A stretch of 64,000 bases of DNA from Novosphingobium sp. (GCF_027531025.1 NZ_JAPZQX010000004.1:124001-188000), one strand, 5' to 3'; shown: positions 46,516 to 55,038, counted from the stretch's first letter. Numbers and translations are program-made. Notes: generated from the sequence alone by a model not told the origin.

Positions 46516-47640
46516 CTAGGCCGCGACGGTCTGGGCCTCGGGATCGGGGTGGCGCACCGCACTGCGCTTGTTGGCATAGAGCCTGGCATCGGCCAGCTTG
46601 AGCAATTCGTCGGGGTCGTATCCGTCGTCGCTTGCCAGGGCCGCGCCGATGCTGGTGGTGACGGTCAGGCTGGCTTCGGGGTAGTCCAGCGGCCGCGCCA
46701 CGGCCACGGCCACGGTTTCCATCAATGGCATCACATCGCGCCAGGTGCGGCAATCCGGTACCACGATGCAGAACTCGTCACCGCAGACCCGGGCGATCAA
46801 CGGTGCGGTGGGCGCGGCGGCTTCGAGCCGACGGGCGACATCCATCAGGATGCGGTCTCCGAGGTGGTGGCCATAGCGGTCATTGGCTTCCTTGAACCCG
46901 TTCAGATCGAGCATCAGCACGCCAATCGGCTCGCCGCTGGCCAGCAGGTCCTCGAACCCGGCCTCGAAAGCGCGGCGGTCGGCAAGGCCGGTCAGCGGAT
47001 CGGTGGCAGCCATGCGTGACAGCTCGCGTTGCAATTGCAGGGTGCGGCGCGACTGGCGGAAATTGCTCAGCACGACCCCGCTCTGCATCACCGTCAGCCC
47101 GATCGCCATCGCGGCCATCGCCCGCACGCCAAGGTTGTCATAGAGCGCCATCTTGGTCACGATCGGCACCATCGTGCAGACCATCGCCGCAATCGCGGCG
47201 CGCGGAACCGACAGCAGGCACGAAGCCGAGATCAGTGCCGAGAGGCCGAGGAATACCGGGGCGACCATGCAGTAATACTGCTCTGTCTCCGAAAAGGCAT
47301 TGACCCCCCAGGCCCCGTTGACCAGGCCCAGCACCACGCCCACCGCGGTGGCATTGCGCAGCTGCGCACGCGCCCGTTCGGGATCGGTGGCGGTCGGCTG
47401 GGCCCAGCGCCAGGCCAGCATCGCCAGCATGGTGGCGATGATTGTCAGCGGCGGGAACAGCTGCTGCCACCAGGGCAGGTCGCCCATAACAGCGGTCGCC
47501 ATGGCCAGGGTGTTGACGATGATTGCGATGCCTAGCAGCGGCAGCCCCGCATGCAGTTGCGCGGCTTGCCACAGCGCCAGTTCATCGCGTTCTATACGGC
47601 TTTCCTCGTACGAGGCCGCGCCGCTGGCCAGCTTGTTCAA
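46516..47640 (-). CDS. Membrane diguanylate cyclase (GGDEF domain, CGDEF variant)
   Basis: A 374-residue protein: five or six N-terminal membrane helices (about 30-195), a short coiled linker, then a GGDEF domain with DPLTGLADRRAFE, MLDLNGFKEANDRYGHHLGD and the signature at 286-290 as CGDEF instead of GGDEF. The metal and catalytic acidic residues are intact, so c-di-GMP synthesis remains likely. No RxxD inhibitory site stands at the usual place upstream. A GGTTC-TTA-GAACC palindrome lies 17-29 bases upstream (47657-47669). Confidence 0.87.
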   Translation of the reverse strand: MNKLASGAASYEESRIERDELALWQAAQLHAGLPLLGIAIIVNTLAMATAVMGDLPWWQQLFPPLTIIATMLAMLAWRWAQPTATDPERARAQLRNATAVGVVLGLVNGAWGVNAFSETEQYYCMVAPVFLGLSALISASCLLSVPRAAIAAMVCTMVPIVTKMALYDNLGVRAMAAMAIGLTVMQSGVVLSNFRQSRRTLQLQRELSRMAATDPLTGLADRRAFEAGFEDLLASGEPIGVLMLDLNGFKEANDRYGHHLGDRILMDVARRLEAAAPTAPLIARVCGDEFCIVVPDCRTWRDVMPLMETVAVAVARPLDYPEASLTVTTSIGAALASDDGYDPDELLKLADARLYANKRSAVRHPDPEAQTVAA

Positions 47641-47749
47641 CCGTCAATCCCCCCAAGGTTCTTAGAACCCTAGGCTATTGCGGCAAAGGGGAAGTTACCG
47701 GCATCGTGCGGATCGGGCCGCGCGATGCCGGTCGTATGGTCTGGACCGC

Positions 47750-49525
47750 TCAGGCGGCCAGCTTGATCGGCGCGATTTCGCCCGCCAGGAACATCCGCTT
47801 GGCCTTGGCACGGCTGAGCTTGCCAGAGCTGGTGCGCGGCAGGGTGCGCGGCGGCACCAGCTCGACGATCGCCGGATGGCCCAGGATCGAGCGGACCTTG
47901 TCCCGGATCGTATCGTGCAGCTTCTGGCGCTCGACCGGATCGGACACGCGGCAGTGGACCAGCACGGCGACTTCTTCCTCGCCCGTGTCGCTTTCGACCG
48001 AGAAGGCGGCAATATCGCCATGGTTGAAGCCCGGCAGCTGTTCCACGGCCCATTCGATGTCCTGGGGCCAGTGGTTCTTGCCGTTGATGATGATCATGTC
48101 CTTGGCGCGGCCAACGATGAACAGATAGCCATCGACCATGTAGCCCATGTCGCCGGTATCGAGCCAGCCATCCACCAGGCAGGCGGCGGTCGATTCGGGA
48201 TCGCGGAAATAGGAGTGCATGACCGACGGGCCCTTGCACCAGACCTTGCCGATATGGTGGTCGGGCAGGTTGTCCCCATTGGCGCCGCGTATCGCCAGTT
48301 CCATGTCCTTCACGGCCTTGCCGCAGTTGACGATGGCGCGGTAGCGGGCCGGGCGGCTCAGATCGCGCGGGGTGCCGGACAACCGCTCTTCCTCGACCAG
48401 TTCGACGCGGATCCCTTCGCCCGGCGGCATCAGCGTGACCGCCAGGGTCGCTTCGGCGAGGCCGTATGATGGCAGGAAGGCCGAGGCCTTGAACCCGGCC
48501 GGGGCAAAGGCGTTGACGAAGTTCTGCATCACGTCGGGGCGGATCATGTCGGCCCCGTTGCCCGCGATCCGCCAGCGCGACAGGTCGAAGCGTTCGGCCA
48601 CGTTGCTCTGGCTGGAAATGCGGCGGGCGCAGATGTCATAGCCGAAGGTCGGCGAATAGCTGCACGAATGGCCTGGATTGCGGGTGACCAGGTCAAGCCA
48701 GGCGAGCGGACGGCGAGCGAAGTCCTCGGTCTTGAGGTAGTCGGCCGAAACCTGGTTGGCGATCATCGACAGGAAGCAGCCGACCAGCCCCATGTCGTGA
48801 TACCAGGGCAGCCAGCTGATGCAGCGATCTTCCTGGGTGAACTGCATGCCGTGGGCATGGCCACCCAGGTTGTTGAGCAACGCCTCGTGCGTCACCGCCA
48901 CGCCGTGCGGGAAGCGGGTCGAGCCGCTGGAATACTGCAGATAGCAGATGTCGTCGGGGGCTGCGGCGGGCAGGGTGCAAGCCACGGCGGGCTGGGCGGC
49001 GAAATCTTCCCAGGCGATCCCCGCGCATTCCCCGCTGCGGGCATGCTGGCGAGCCGCGGCTGCACCACACATTTCGGCCAGTTCGGCCGGATAGAACAGC
49101 ACCTTGGGGTCGCTCGATTGCAGCTGGACCGCCAGCTGGTCGATATAGCCTTCCTTGCCGCCGAAGCTGGTCGGCAGCGGCAGCGGCACGGGCCAGGCCC
49201 CGGCATAGACCGCGCCGCAGAACAGCGCGGCAAAGTCCGGCCCGGTTTCGGCGATCAGCGCCACCCGGTCACCCTTGCCGATGCCCTGGGCGATCAGGCG
49301 ATAGGCCATGGCCAGCGCATCGCGGCGCAGTTCGCTGAACGGATAGACCCGGATCAGCGTGCCGCGCGGATCGTGAAAATTCATGCCGCGCTGGCCCTGG
49401 GCGGCGTAATCAAGCGCCTCGCCGAAGGTTGCGAAATCGGAACAACGCCGCGGAAGGGCGTCAAAGTTGGGCGTCGGAACCAGCGCCTGCCCTGCTTCAC
49501 CTGCCTGAATGGCGGCTTCAGTCAT
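47750..49525 (-). CDS. Fatty acyl-AMP ligase (FAAL)
   Basis: A 591-residue adenylate-forming enzyme of the FAAL group, which passes acyl-adenylates to acyl carrier proteins rather than to CoA. The P-loop is YLQYSSGSTRFPHGV, with SWLPWYHDMGLVG, SYGLAEATLAVT, WLDTGDMGYM and a C-terminal TSSGKLSRAKAKR. The LDLV...YSPTFGYDICARR segment is typical of FAALs. ATG 49525 has AGGAAA upstream. No ACP, PKS or sphingolipid gene is adjacent, so its pathway is open. Confidence 0.88.
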   Translation of the reverse strand: MTEAAIQAGEAGQALVPTPNFDALPRRCSDFATFGEALDYAAQGQRGMNFHDPRGTLIRVYPFSELRRDALAMAYRLIAQGIGKGDRVALIAETGPDFAALFCGAVYAGAWPVPLPLPTSFGGKEGYIDQLAVQLQSSDPKVLFYPAELAEMCGAAAARQHARSGECAGIAWEDFAAQPAVACTLPAAAPDDICYLQYSSGSTRFPHGVAVTHEALLNNLGGHAHGMQFTQEDRCISWLPWYHDMGLVGCFLSMIANQVSADYLKTEDFARRPLAWLDLVTRNPGHSCSYSPTFGYDICARRISSQSNVAERFDLSRWRIAGNGADMIRPDVMQNFVNAFAPAGFKASAFLPSYGLAEATLAVTLMPPGEGIRVELVEEERLSGTPRDLSRPARYRAIVNCGKAVKDMELAIRGANGDNLPDHHIGKVWCKGPSVMHSYFRDPESTAACLVDGWLDTGDMGYMVDGYLFIVGRAKDMIIINGKNHWPQDIEWAVEQLPGFNHGDIAAFSVESDTGEEEVAVLVHCRVSDPVERQKLHDTIRDKVRSILGHPAIVELVPPRTLPRTSSGKLSRAKAKRMFLAGEIAPIKLAA

Positions 49526-49657
49526 CGATATTTCCTGCTGTTGCAATGCGATGCGTCATTTTTCGACGTCATCTCGACCCCAAGTTATCCGGGTGGTTCC
49601 CTGAACCCCCACCCACACCCTTTTCCAATTGCGGCACTATGTGGCACGAATAGGGCA

Positions 49658-50233
49658 ATGGCGCCGCAATATCGATCCAGCCGGTCCGGATCCGGGCATG
49701 AACAGCGCGAGCGCCGGGCGCCGCGCCCGCTCGATCCCGCCCGGCTCAACGACCTGGCGCTGGCCTATGTTGCCCGGTTTGCCACCTCGGCGGCCAAGCT
49801 GGAGGGCTATCTGGCCCGCAAGCTGCGCGAGCGCGGCTGGGAGGGTGAGCGCGAGGCCGATGTGCCCGCGCTGGTCGCCCACTTCGTCGCGGCCGGTTAT
49901 GTCGATGATGCGGCCTTTGCCCGGGCCAAGGCGGGCAGCATGAACCGGCGCGGACTGGGCGGGCGACGGATCGACCAGGCGCTGGGCGCGGCCGGGATCG
50001 CCGCCCCGCTGCGCGAGGAAGTGCGGCCCGAGCCGCGCGAGGCCCGGCAGGCGGTCTTCGCGCTGGCCCGCAAGCGGCGGCTGGGACCGTTCGGCGCGCC
50101 CCCGGCCGATCGCGCCGCGCGCGAGAAGCAGGTGGCCGTGCTGCTGCGGGCGGGACATCGGCTGGACATGGCCCGCGAAGTGGTGGAAGCACAGACAATC
50201 GAGGCACTTGAGCAATGGGTGGAGGACGCATGA
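49658..50233 (+). CDS. recX: RecX family regulatory protein
   Basis: A 191-residue helical-repeat protein: LNDLALAYVARFATSAAKLEGYLARKLRERGW, YVDDAAFARAKAGSMNRRGLGGRRI and LRAGHRLDMAREVV fit RecX, which limits RecA filaments. It is not beside recA here. The ATG at 49658 has only a close AGGG, so the start is uncertain. Its stop overlaps the DUF192 start as ATGA. Confidence 0.85.
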   Translation: MAPQYRSSRSGSGHEQRERRAPRPLDPARLNDLALAYVARFATSAAKLEGYLARKLRERGWEGEREADVPALVAHFVAAGYVDDAAFARAKAGSMNRRGLGGRRIDQALGAAGIAAPLREEVRPEPREARQAVFALARKRRLGPFGAPPADRAAREKQVAVLLRAGHRLDMAREVVEAQTIEALEQWVEDA

Positions 50234-50736
50234 CGGGCAAGATCTGGGCTGGCAAAGGCTGGACCGGCAGGGTCTGGCTGGGTTTGGCGGTGGCCTTGCT
50301 GGCGGCCTGTTCACCCGGTGCCGGCGGCGCGGCTCCGGCGCCAACGCCGACTGTTCACCCCGAATCCGGGCTGAAGGTCATCCCGCTCACGGTCACTTCG
50401 GCCAGCGGTACGCACCGCTTCAGGGTGGAAGTGGCCGCGACTTCGGCCGAGCAGGCGCGCGGGCTGATGTTCCGCACCCGGCTGGGGCCGGACGAGGGTA
50501 TGATCTTCCCGATGAACCCGCCGCGCGGGGCCAGCTTCTGGATGAAGAACACGGTGATCCCGCTCGACCTGATCTTCATCGCCCCCGATGGGCGGATCAG
50601 CAACATCGCCGCTCAGGCGATCCCTTATGACCTGTCGCCGCTCACCTCGATTGGCCCGGTCAAGGGCGTGCTCGAGCTGGCCGGTGGTCGTGCGGCGGAA
50701 CTGGGCATTGCGCCGGGGGACAAGGTTGCATGGTGA
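50230..50736 (+). CDS. DUF192 lipoprotein
   Basis: A 168-residue protein with signal peptide and lipobox (ALLAAC) and a DUF192 beta-domain: FRVEVAATSAEQARGLMFRTRL, GMIFPMNPPRGASFWMKNTVIPLDLIFIAPDG and VLELAGGRAAELGIAPGD. The family is exported and functionally uncharacterised. It is coupled by overlap to recX and followed by the NDUFA12-like gene after 39 bases. Confidence 0.9.
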   Translation: MTGKIWAGKGWTGRVWLGLAVALLAACSPGAGGAAPAPTPTVHPESGLKVIPLTVTSASGTHRFRVEVAATSAEQARGLMFRTRLGPDEGMIFPMNPPRGASFWMKNTVIPLDLIFIAPDGRISNIAAQAIPYDLSPLTSIGPVKGVLELAGGRAAELGIAPGDKVAW

Positions 50737-50775
50737 GCCTTGCCCCGCGCGGCCGGTGCGGCTAACGCGCGGGTC

Positions 50776-51186
50776 ATGGGAATCCTTGGCAAGATCTTCA
50801 CCTGGTGGGACGGCGCGACGATCGGCACGCTGTTCAATTCCGCGCTGACCGGCGTACATGTCGGCAACGATGCGCAGGGCAACAAGTATTACCGCGCGAA
50901 GAAGGTCCGCAAGAGCGGGCCTTTCGCGGGGACCGAGCGCCGCTGGGTGATCTACAACGGCAACAACGATGCCAGCCGCGTTCCGGCCGAATGGCATGGC
51001 TGGCTGCACCATTCCTATGATGGCGTGCCCGAAAGCCACCTGCCGCCGCCGCGCATCTGGGAGGTCGATTTCACCCCCAACGCCACCGGCACGGTTCAGG
51101 CCTATCGCCCGGCTGGCGCGCTGGAGCGGGGCGGCAATCGCGCCGCCGCCACCGGGGACTACGAGGCCTGGAGCCCGGACGCCTGA
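50776..51186 (+). CDS. NDUFA12-like NADH:ubiquinone oxidoreductase accessory protein
   Basis: A 136-residue homologue of the complex I accessory subunit NDUFA12 (B17.2), found in alphaproteobacteria and mitochondria. It has IFTWWDGATIGTLFNSALTG, RRWVIYNG, VPAEWHGWLHH and a tail with FTPNATGTVQAYRP. It associates with the peripheral arm of complex I. ATG at 50776 matches homologues; an in-frame upstream start at 50740 is unlikely. It precedes the DUF2155 gene by two bases. Confidence 0.93.
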   Translation: MGILGKIFTWWDGATIGTLFNSALTGVHVGNDAQGNKYYRAKKVRKSGPFAGTERRWVIYNGNNDASRVPAEWHGWLHHSYDGVPESHLPPPRIWEVDFTPNATGTVQAYRPAGALERGGNRAAATGDYEAWSPDA

Positions 51187-51188
51187 TC

Positions 51189-51830
51189 ATGCGGGCTGCG
51201 CGCAAGTCGCGGGCAATCGCCCTGGGCGCGGTCCTGCTGCTGGCGGCCTGCAACGGCGGCTACGATCCCGATGCCGCCGCCACCGACATTCCCGATGCCG
51301 TGGCCGGACAGGCCGGTGCGCCTGCGGTCGAAAGCGAATTTGGCACCCCGGTGAAGGACCGGGTGGCCACCATCGGCCTCCTCAACAAGCGCAACAACAT
51401 CGCGCAGGATATCCAGCTCAAGTCGGGTGAGGCGCGGCGGTTCGGCAATGTCGTGCTGCGCGTCCAGACCTGCGAGCGCACCCTGCCGTGGGAGCGCCCG
51501 GCCGAGGTTGGCGCCTTCGTCCAGGTCTATGTCGAGGAGCGGGCCGATGCCGACAGCCAGCTGGCCTGGCGCACGGTGTTTTCCGGCTGGCTGTTCAAGA
51601 ACGCGCCCTCGGTGAACGTGGTCGAGCACCCGGTCTACGATGTCTGGGTCAAGGATTGCGCGATGAAGTTCCCAGGCGAGGAGGAAAGTCCCGTCCCGGC
51701 CGCTGCCGCCAGCACGGCGGCAAAGCCCGCGGGCAATGCCAGTGCAGCTCCCGCTCCCGCAGCGTCGCCTGCGGCAACGCCCGCAGCTCCTGCGCCGAAG
51801 GCCGCCCCGTCGCCTTCGGTCGGGCTCTGA
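51189..51830 (+). CDS. DUF2155 exported protein
   Basis: A 213-residue protein with lipoprotein-type signal (LLLAAC), then the DUF2155 core: IAQDIQLKSGEARRFGNVVLRVQTCE, AFVQVYVEE, FSGWLFKNAPSVNVVEHPVYDVWVKDC. The last 45 residues are Pro/Ala-rich and lie outside the conserved domain. This tail is encoded opposite the 3' end of aat. Function is unknown; it regularly neighbours NDUFA12-like and aat genes in sphingomonads. Confidence 0.9.
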   Translation: MRAARKSRAIALGAVLLLAACNGGYDPDAAATDIPDAVAGQAGAPAVESEFGTPVKDRVATIGLLNKRNNIAQDIQLKSGEARRFGNVVLRVQTCERTLPWERPAEVGAFVQVYVEERADADSQLAWRTVFSGWLFKNAPSVNVVEHPVYDVWVKDCAMKFPGEEESPVPAAAASTAAKPAGNASAAPAPAASPAATPAAPAPKAAPSPSVGL

Positions 51831-52414
51831 GCCGCCTGCAACTGGGCCAGGTATTCGGCCTGGCTGATCTCGATCGCGCCCAGCGAGGCCAGGTGGCTGG
51901 TCATGAACTGGCAATCGAGCAGCCTGGCCCCGGCCGTCCGCAGCGCGACCACCAGCCAGGCCAGGGCCACTTTTGAGGCATCGGGCACCCGGCTGAACAT
52001 CGATTCGCCGCAGAACACCCGGTCAAAGCCGACCCCGTAAAGCCCGCCGACCAGTACCCCGTCCTGCCAGCATTCGATCGAATGGGCCTGTCCGCGCTCA
52101 TGCAGTGTGCGATAGCTCGCCTCGATCCGGGCGCTGATCCAGGTTTCCCCGGCATCGCGGCGCGGCCAGGCGCAGGCTTCCATCACCGCGCCGAACGCGC
52201 GGTTGCAGGTTACCGCGAATCGCCCGCGCCGCAGGGTTCGGGCCAGTGAGCGGCTGCAGTTGAAGCCATCCAGCGGCAGGATCGCGCGCCGCCGCGGTTC
52301 GACCCAGAAGATCTCGGGATCGTCGCGGGCATCGGCCATCGGGAAGATGCCGCTGCGATAGGCCAGCATCAGCAATTCGGGTTCGATGATCGATGGCGGC
52401 ACGGGTGCGTGCAT
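51635..52414 (-). CDS. aat: Leucyl/phenylalanyl-tRNA-protein transferase
   Basis: A 259-residue N-end-rule enzyme adding Leu or Phe to N-terminal Lys/Arg. Conserved segments are YRSGIFPMADARDD, WVEPRRRAILPLDGF, TWISARIEASYRTLHERGQAHSIE, VGGLYGVGFDRVFCGESMFSR and LDCQFMTSHLASLGAIEIS. The usual protein ends soon after EYLAQLQAA. Here about 65 Gly/Ala-rich residues continue opposite the DUF2155 gene before the stop. ATG at 52414 was chosen over 52441. Confidence 0.92.
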   Translation of the reverse strand: MHAPVPPSIIEPELLMLAYRSGIFPMADARDDPEIFWVEPRRRAILPLDGFNCSRSLARTLRRGRFAVTCNRAFGAVMEACAWPRRDAGETWISARIEASYRTLHERGQAHSIECWQDGVLVGGLYGVGFDRVFCGESMFSRVPDASKVALAWLVVALRTAGARLLDCQFMTSHLASLGAIEISQAEYLAQLQAAQSPTEGDGAAFGAGAAGVAAGDAAGAGAALALPAGFAAVLAAAAGTGLSSSPGNFIAQSLTQTS

Positions 52415-52460
52415 GGCGCGATGATAGCAAGCTGACGGCAAAAGGGGGAGGACAAGTTCC

Positions 52461-52489
52461 TTGCCATCCGTCGCTGGCTCCCCTAAGGG
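52461..52489 (+). promoter_or_regulatory. Candidate tRNA-Trp promoter
   Basis: TTGCCA (52461-52466) and TAAGGG (52484-52489) are 17 bases apart, 14 bases before the mature tRNA 5' end, followed by a GC-rich discriminator as expected of stable-RNA promoters. Confidence 0.45.
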
Positions 52490-52502
52490 CCTCCCCGCCC
52501 GC

Positions 52503-52578
52503 AGGAGTGTAGCTCAGTTGGTAGAGCATCGGTCTCCAAAACCGAGGGCCGCGGGTTCGAATCCTGCCACTCCTGCCA
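52503..52578 (+). tRNA. tRNA-Trp (anticodon CCA)
   Basis: A 76-base cloverleaf: acceptor AGGAGTG pairs with CACTCCT, anticodon loop CTCCAAA has CCA at 52536-52538, the T-arm is GGGTTCGAATCC, discriminator G and encoded CCA. tRNA-Trp directly before secE-nusG is a common bacterial arrangement; here one membrane gene intervenes. Confidence 0.97.
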
Positions 52579-52590
52579 CTTCCCTCAGCC

Positions 52591-54105
52591 GTGACCGAGC
52601 CGATGACCGCCGAACCCCCCTTCGAGCAGTTCCATGCGCGTGGCCCCGGCCTGCTGGCCCGGCTGGCGCAGGCGCCGGCCCCGCGCGAGGGACTGTGGCT
52701 GGCGATCATGCTGACCCTGCTGGCCTGCTTGCCGGTGCTGGTGGCGCGCTACCCGCAGATGGTGGACTATCCCGCGCACCTCGCGCGCTACTACGTGATG
52801 CTGGAACAGGGCAGCAGCGCCTTCCTGCAGCGCTATTACACCTTTGAATGGAAATGGAGCGGCAATGTCGGGGCAGATCTGCTGATCCAGCCGCTGGCCG
52901 CGCTGTTCGGGCTGGAACTGGCCGGGCGGATCATCGTCGGCCTGATCCCGCTCTTGACCGGCCTGGGGATCGTGGCGGTCGAGTGGGCGCTGCGCCGCCG
53001 GGTTGGCGTGGGATCGCTGCTGGCGCTGTGCTTCATCTGGTCTCCCGCGCTGATTCTGGGCTTCCTCAATTTCGGCCTGGCTCAGGCTGCTGCGCTGTTC
53101 GCCTTTGCCGGGTGGGTCCGGCTGGAAGGCAAGCGCTGGCGGCCGATGGTGTTCCTGCCGGCGGGCCTGGTGGTCTGGGCGCTGCACGTCTCGGGCTGGG
53201 GCATGCTGGGGATCATGGTCTTCGGCTATGAATGGCACCGCCGTCGCAACCTGTCCGCCGTGCTCGCCCCCTGGCCGCTGTTCCTGCCCTTTGCCGCCCT
53301 GCTGTTCGGTGGCGGGACCAAGGGCCTGCCCAGCTATGGCCCGGCGGTGGAAGTGTTCAAATGGGCGATCTGGAAGCAGGCGATGCGCGATTCGATCGAG
53401 TGGCTGGACTATGCCAGCGCGATCGGGATCGGCGCGATCCTGGCCGGATCGCTGGCTTTCCGCCGGATCGACGGGCGGCTTGGCTGGGCCATGGCGATCA
53501 TGCTGATCGGCTCGCTGGCCATGCCGCGCCATATCTTCGGCGGTGATTTTGCCGATGCGCGGCTGATCTATTCGGGCCTGCTGATCGGCTGTCTGGCCCT
53601 GACCTGGCAGGCGCCGCGCTGGCTGTTGTGGCTCGCCCCCGCGCTGTTCCTGGTGCGGGTGGGGGTGACGACGGACGACTGGCGCAAGGGTTCGGCCGAG
53701 ACCGAGCGCCTGCTCGCGGCGGTCGATCTGCTGCCGCAGGGCGCGCGGGTGGCCAACCTGGTCGTCACACCAAGGGGTGTGTGGGGCTTTAACAGCCAGG
53801 AGCACATCGGCGGCTATGCCGTGCTGCGCAAGGACGTGCTGATCAACGCGCACTTCGCGGTTCCGGGCATCCACATGATTCGCCTCAACGAGGGCGGACC
53901 CAATTTCCGCGACCCCCGCCAGCGCCTGTTGTGGCGGGTCGGGCAGCCGATCGACCTGAGCCAGTGGGACCAGGCGCGGGGCATGGACTGGCTGTGGTTT
54001 GTCGGCCCGCGCGAGCCCGATGCCCTGCCGCCGGGAGCAGAGGTGATCTATCGCGCGCCGGGAACGCTGGTGGCACGGCTTGCAAAACCGCCGCGCGATA
54101 GCTAA
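52591..54105 (+). CDS. Polytopic membrane protein, GT-C glycosyltransferase-like
   Basis: About 504 residues (GTG 52591; ATG 52603 is an alternative). After the first helix comes a loop with YPQMVDYPAHLARYYVML, an acidic motif as in GT-C transferases. About ten helices follow, then a C-terminal soluble domain (from about 370) with VVTPRGVWGFNSQEHIGGYAVL. A lipid-linked sugar substrate is plausible but unproven. It sits between tRNA-Trp and secE, starting 12 bases after the tRNA, so it may share the tRNA promoter. Confidence 0.55.
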   Translation: MTEPMTAEPPFEQFHARGPGLLARLAQAPAPREGLWLAIMLTLLACLPVLVARYPQMVDYPAHLARYYVMLEQGSSAFLQRYYTFEWKWSGNVGADLLIQPLAALFGLELAGRIIVGLIPLLTGLGIVAVEWALRRRVGVGSLLALCFIWSPALILGFLNFGLAQAAALFAFAGWVRLEGKRWRPMVFLPAGLVVWALHVSGWGMLGIMVFGYEWHRRRNLSAVLAPWPLFLPFAALLFGGGTKGLPSYGPAVEVFKWAIWKQAMRDSIEWLDYASAIGIGAILAGSLAFRRIDGRLGWAMAIMLIGSLAMPRHIFGGDFADARLIYSGLLIGCLALTWQAPRWLLWLAPALFLVRVGVTTDDWRKGSAETERLLAAVDLLPQGARVANLVVTPRGVWGFNSQEHIGGYAVLRKDVLINAHFAVPGIHMIRLNEGGPNFRDPRQRLLWRVGQPIDLSQWDQARGMDWLWFVGPREPDALPPGAEVIYRAPGTLVARLAKPPRDS

Positions 54106-54137
54106 GTGCGGCGGTGTCTTCCGACATAGGAGAACAC

Positions 54138-54173
54138 ATCGCCCCTCCCGGCCACCGCGGCCGGGGCGGCGAT
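54138..54173. other. Strong hairpin in the secE leader
   Basis: ATCGCC and GGCGAT flank an inner CCCGGCC/GGCCGGG stem with loop ACCGC. No T-run follows on either strand, so it is not a standard intrinsic terminator. It ends 55 bases before secE. Confidence 0.45.
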
Positions 54174-54228
54174 GAGCCCTTGGCGAAAGACACGTAACGG
54201 CAACTTCAACAGGACAGGGCAGGCAGCC

Positions 54229-54423
54229 ATGGCCAAGATCAATCCCGGCGAATTCATGCGCCAGGTTCAGGCGGAAGCCCGCAAGGTGGTATGGCCCACC
54301 CGGCAGGAAACCACGACCACCGCGATCTTCGTGGGAATCATGATGGTGCTGCTGGCGCTCTTCTTCCTTGGTGTCGACACCGTGTTCGGCGCCATCGTGA
54401 AGTGGTTGCTGTCGCTGGCCTGA
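54229..54423 (+). CDS. secE: Preprotein translocase subunit SecE
   Basis: A 64-residue single-span SecE: the cytosolic amphipathic helix with EARKVVWPTRQETTTT (the conserved VxWPxxxE motif) and one membrane helix. It clamps SecY in the SecYEG channel. ATG 54229 gives the standard short form. nusG follows after 39 bases, the near-universal pairing. Confidence 0.96.
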   Translation: MAKINPGEFMRQVQAEARKVVWPTRQETTTTAIFVGIMMVLLALFFLGVDTVFGAIVKWLLSLA

Positions 54424-54462
54424 TCGCCGGCGCGTTGAACTTTAGAGATTACGGGAAGAACC

Positions 54463-54999
54463 ATGGCTCGCTGGTACATCATCCACGCCTATTCGGGTTT
54501 CGAGAACAAGGTCCGCGATTCGATCCTGTCCGAGGCTGATCGCAAGGGCCTGTCGCAACTGGTCGAGGCGGTGGAAGTGCCGCACGAAACCGTCACCGAG
54601 GTGAAGCGCGGCAAGAAGGTCCAGGTCGAGCGCAAGACCATGCCGGGCTATGTCCTGGCCAAGCTGGCGCTGAACGACGACGTCTATCACCTCGTCAAGA
54701 ACACCGCCAAGGTCACCGGTTTCCTCGGCCCCAACGGCAAGCCGCAGCCGATTTCCGACCGCGAGGCCGCCCGCTATTTCGGCGCCCGCGATGCCGCCGC
54801 AGCCGAGCCCAAGAAGCACGTTTCGGTCGATTACGAGATCGGCGATTCGGTCAAGGTGCTGGACGGTCCGTTCAATTCGTTCACCGGCGTGGTGGAAGAG
54901 CTCGATTTCGACAAGAACCGCGTCAAGGTCTCGGTCTCGATCTTCGGTCGCGCCACCCCGGTCGAGCTGGACTTCGAGCACGTCGAACTGGTCAAGTAA
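54463..54999 (+). CDS. nusG: Transcription termination/antitermination protein NusG
   Basis: A 178-residue NusG: the NGN domain (RWYIIHAYSGFENKV, MPGYVLAKL, VTGFLG) and a C-terminal KOW domain (VKVLDGPFNSFTGVVEELD). It binds RNA polymerase and couples to ribosomes or Rho. It is co-oriented with secE, but rplK follows only after a 1.3-kb interval holding an opposite-strand gene. Confidence 0.97.
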   Translation: MARWYIIHAYSGFENKVRDSILSEADRKGLSQLVEAVEVPHETVTEVKRGKKVQVERKTMPGYVLAKLALNDDVYHLVKNTAKVTGFLGPNGKPQPISDREAARYFGARDAAAAEPKKHVSVDYEIGDSVKVLDGPFNSFTGVVEELDFDKNRVKVSVSIFGRATPVELDFEHVELVK

Positions 55000-55038
55000 G
55001 GCAGCCGCCAGTCGGCCTGCCTGAGTGCGGGTCTGCGG

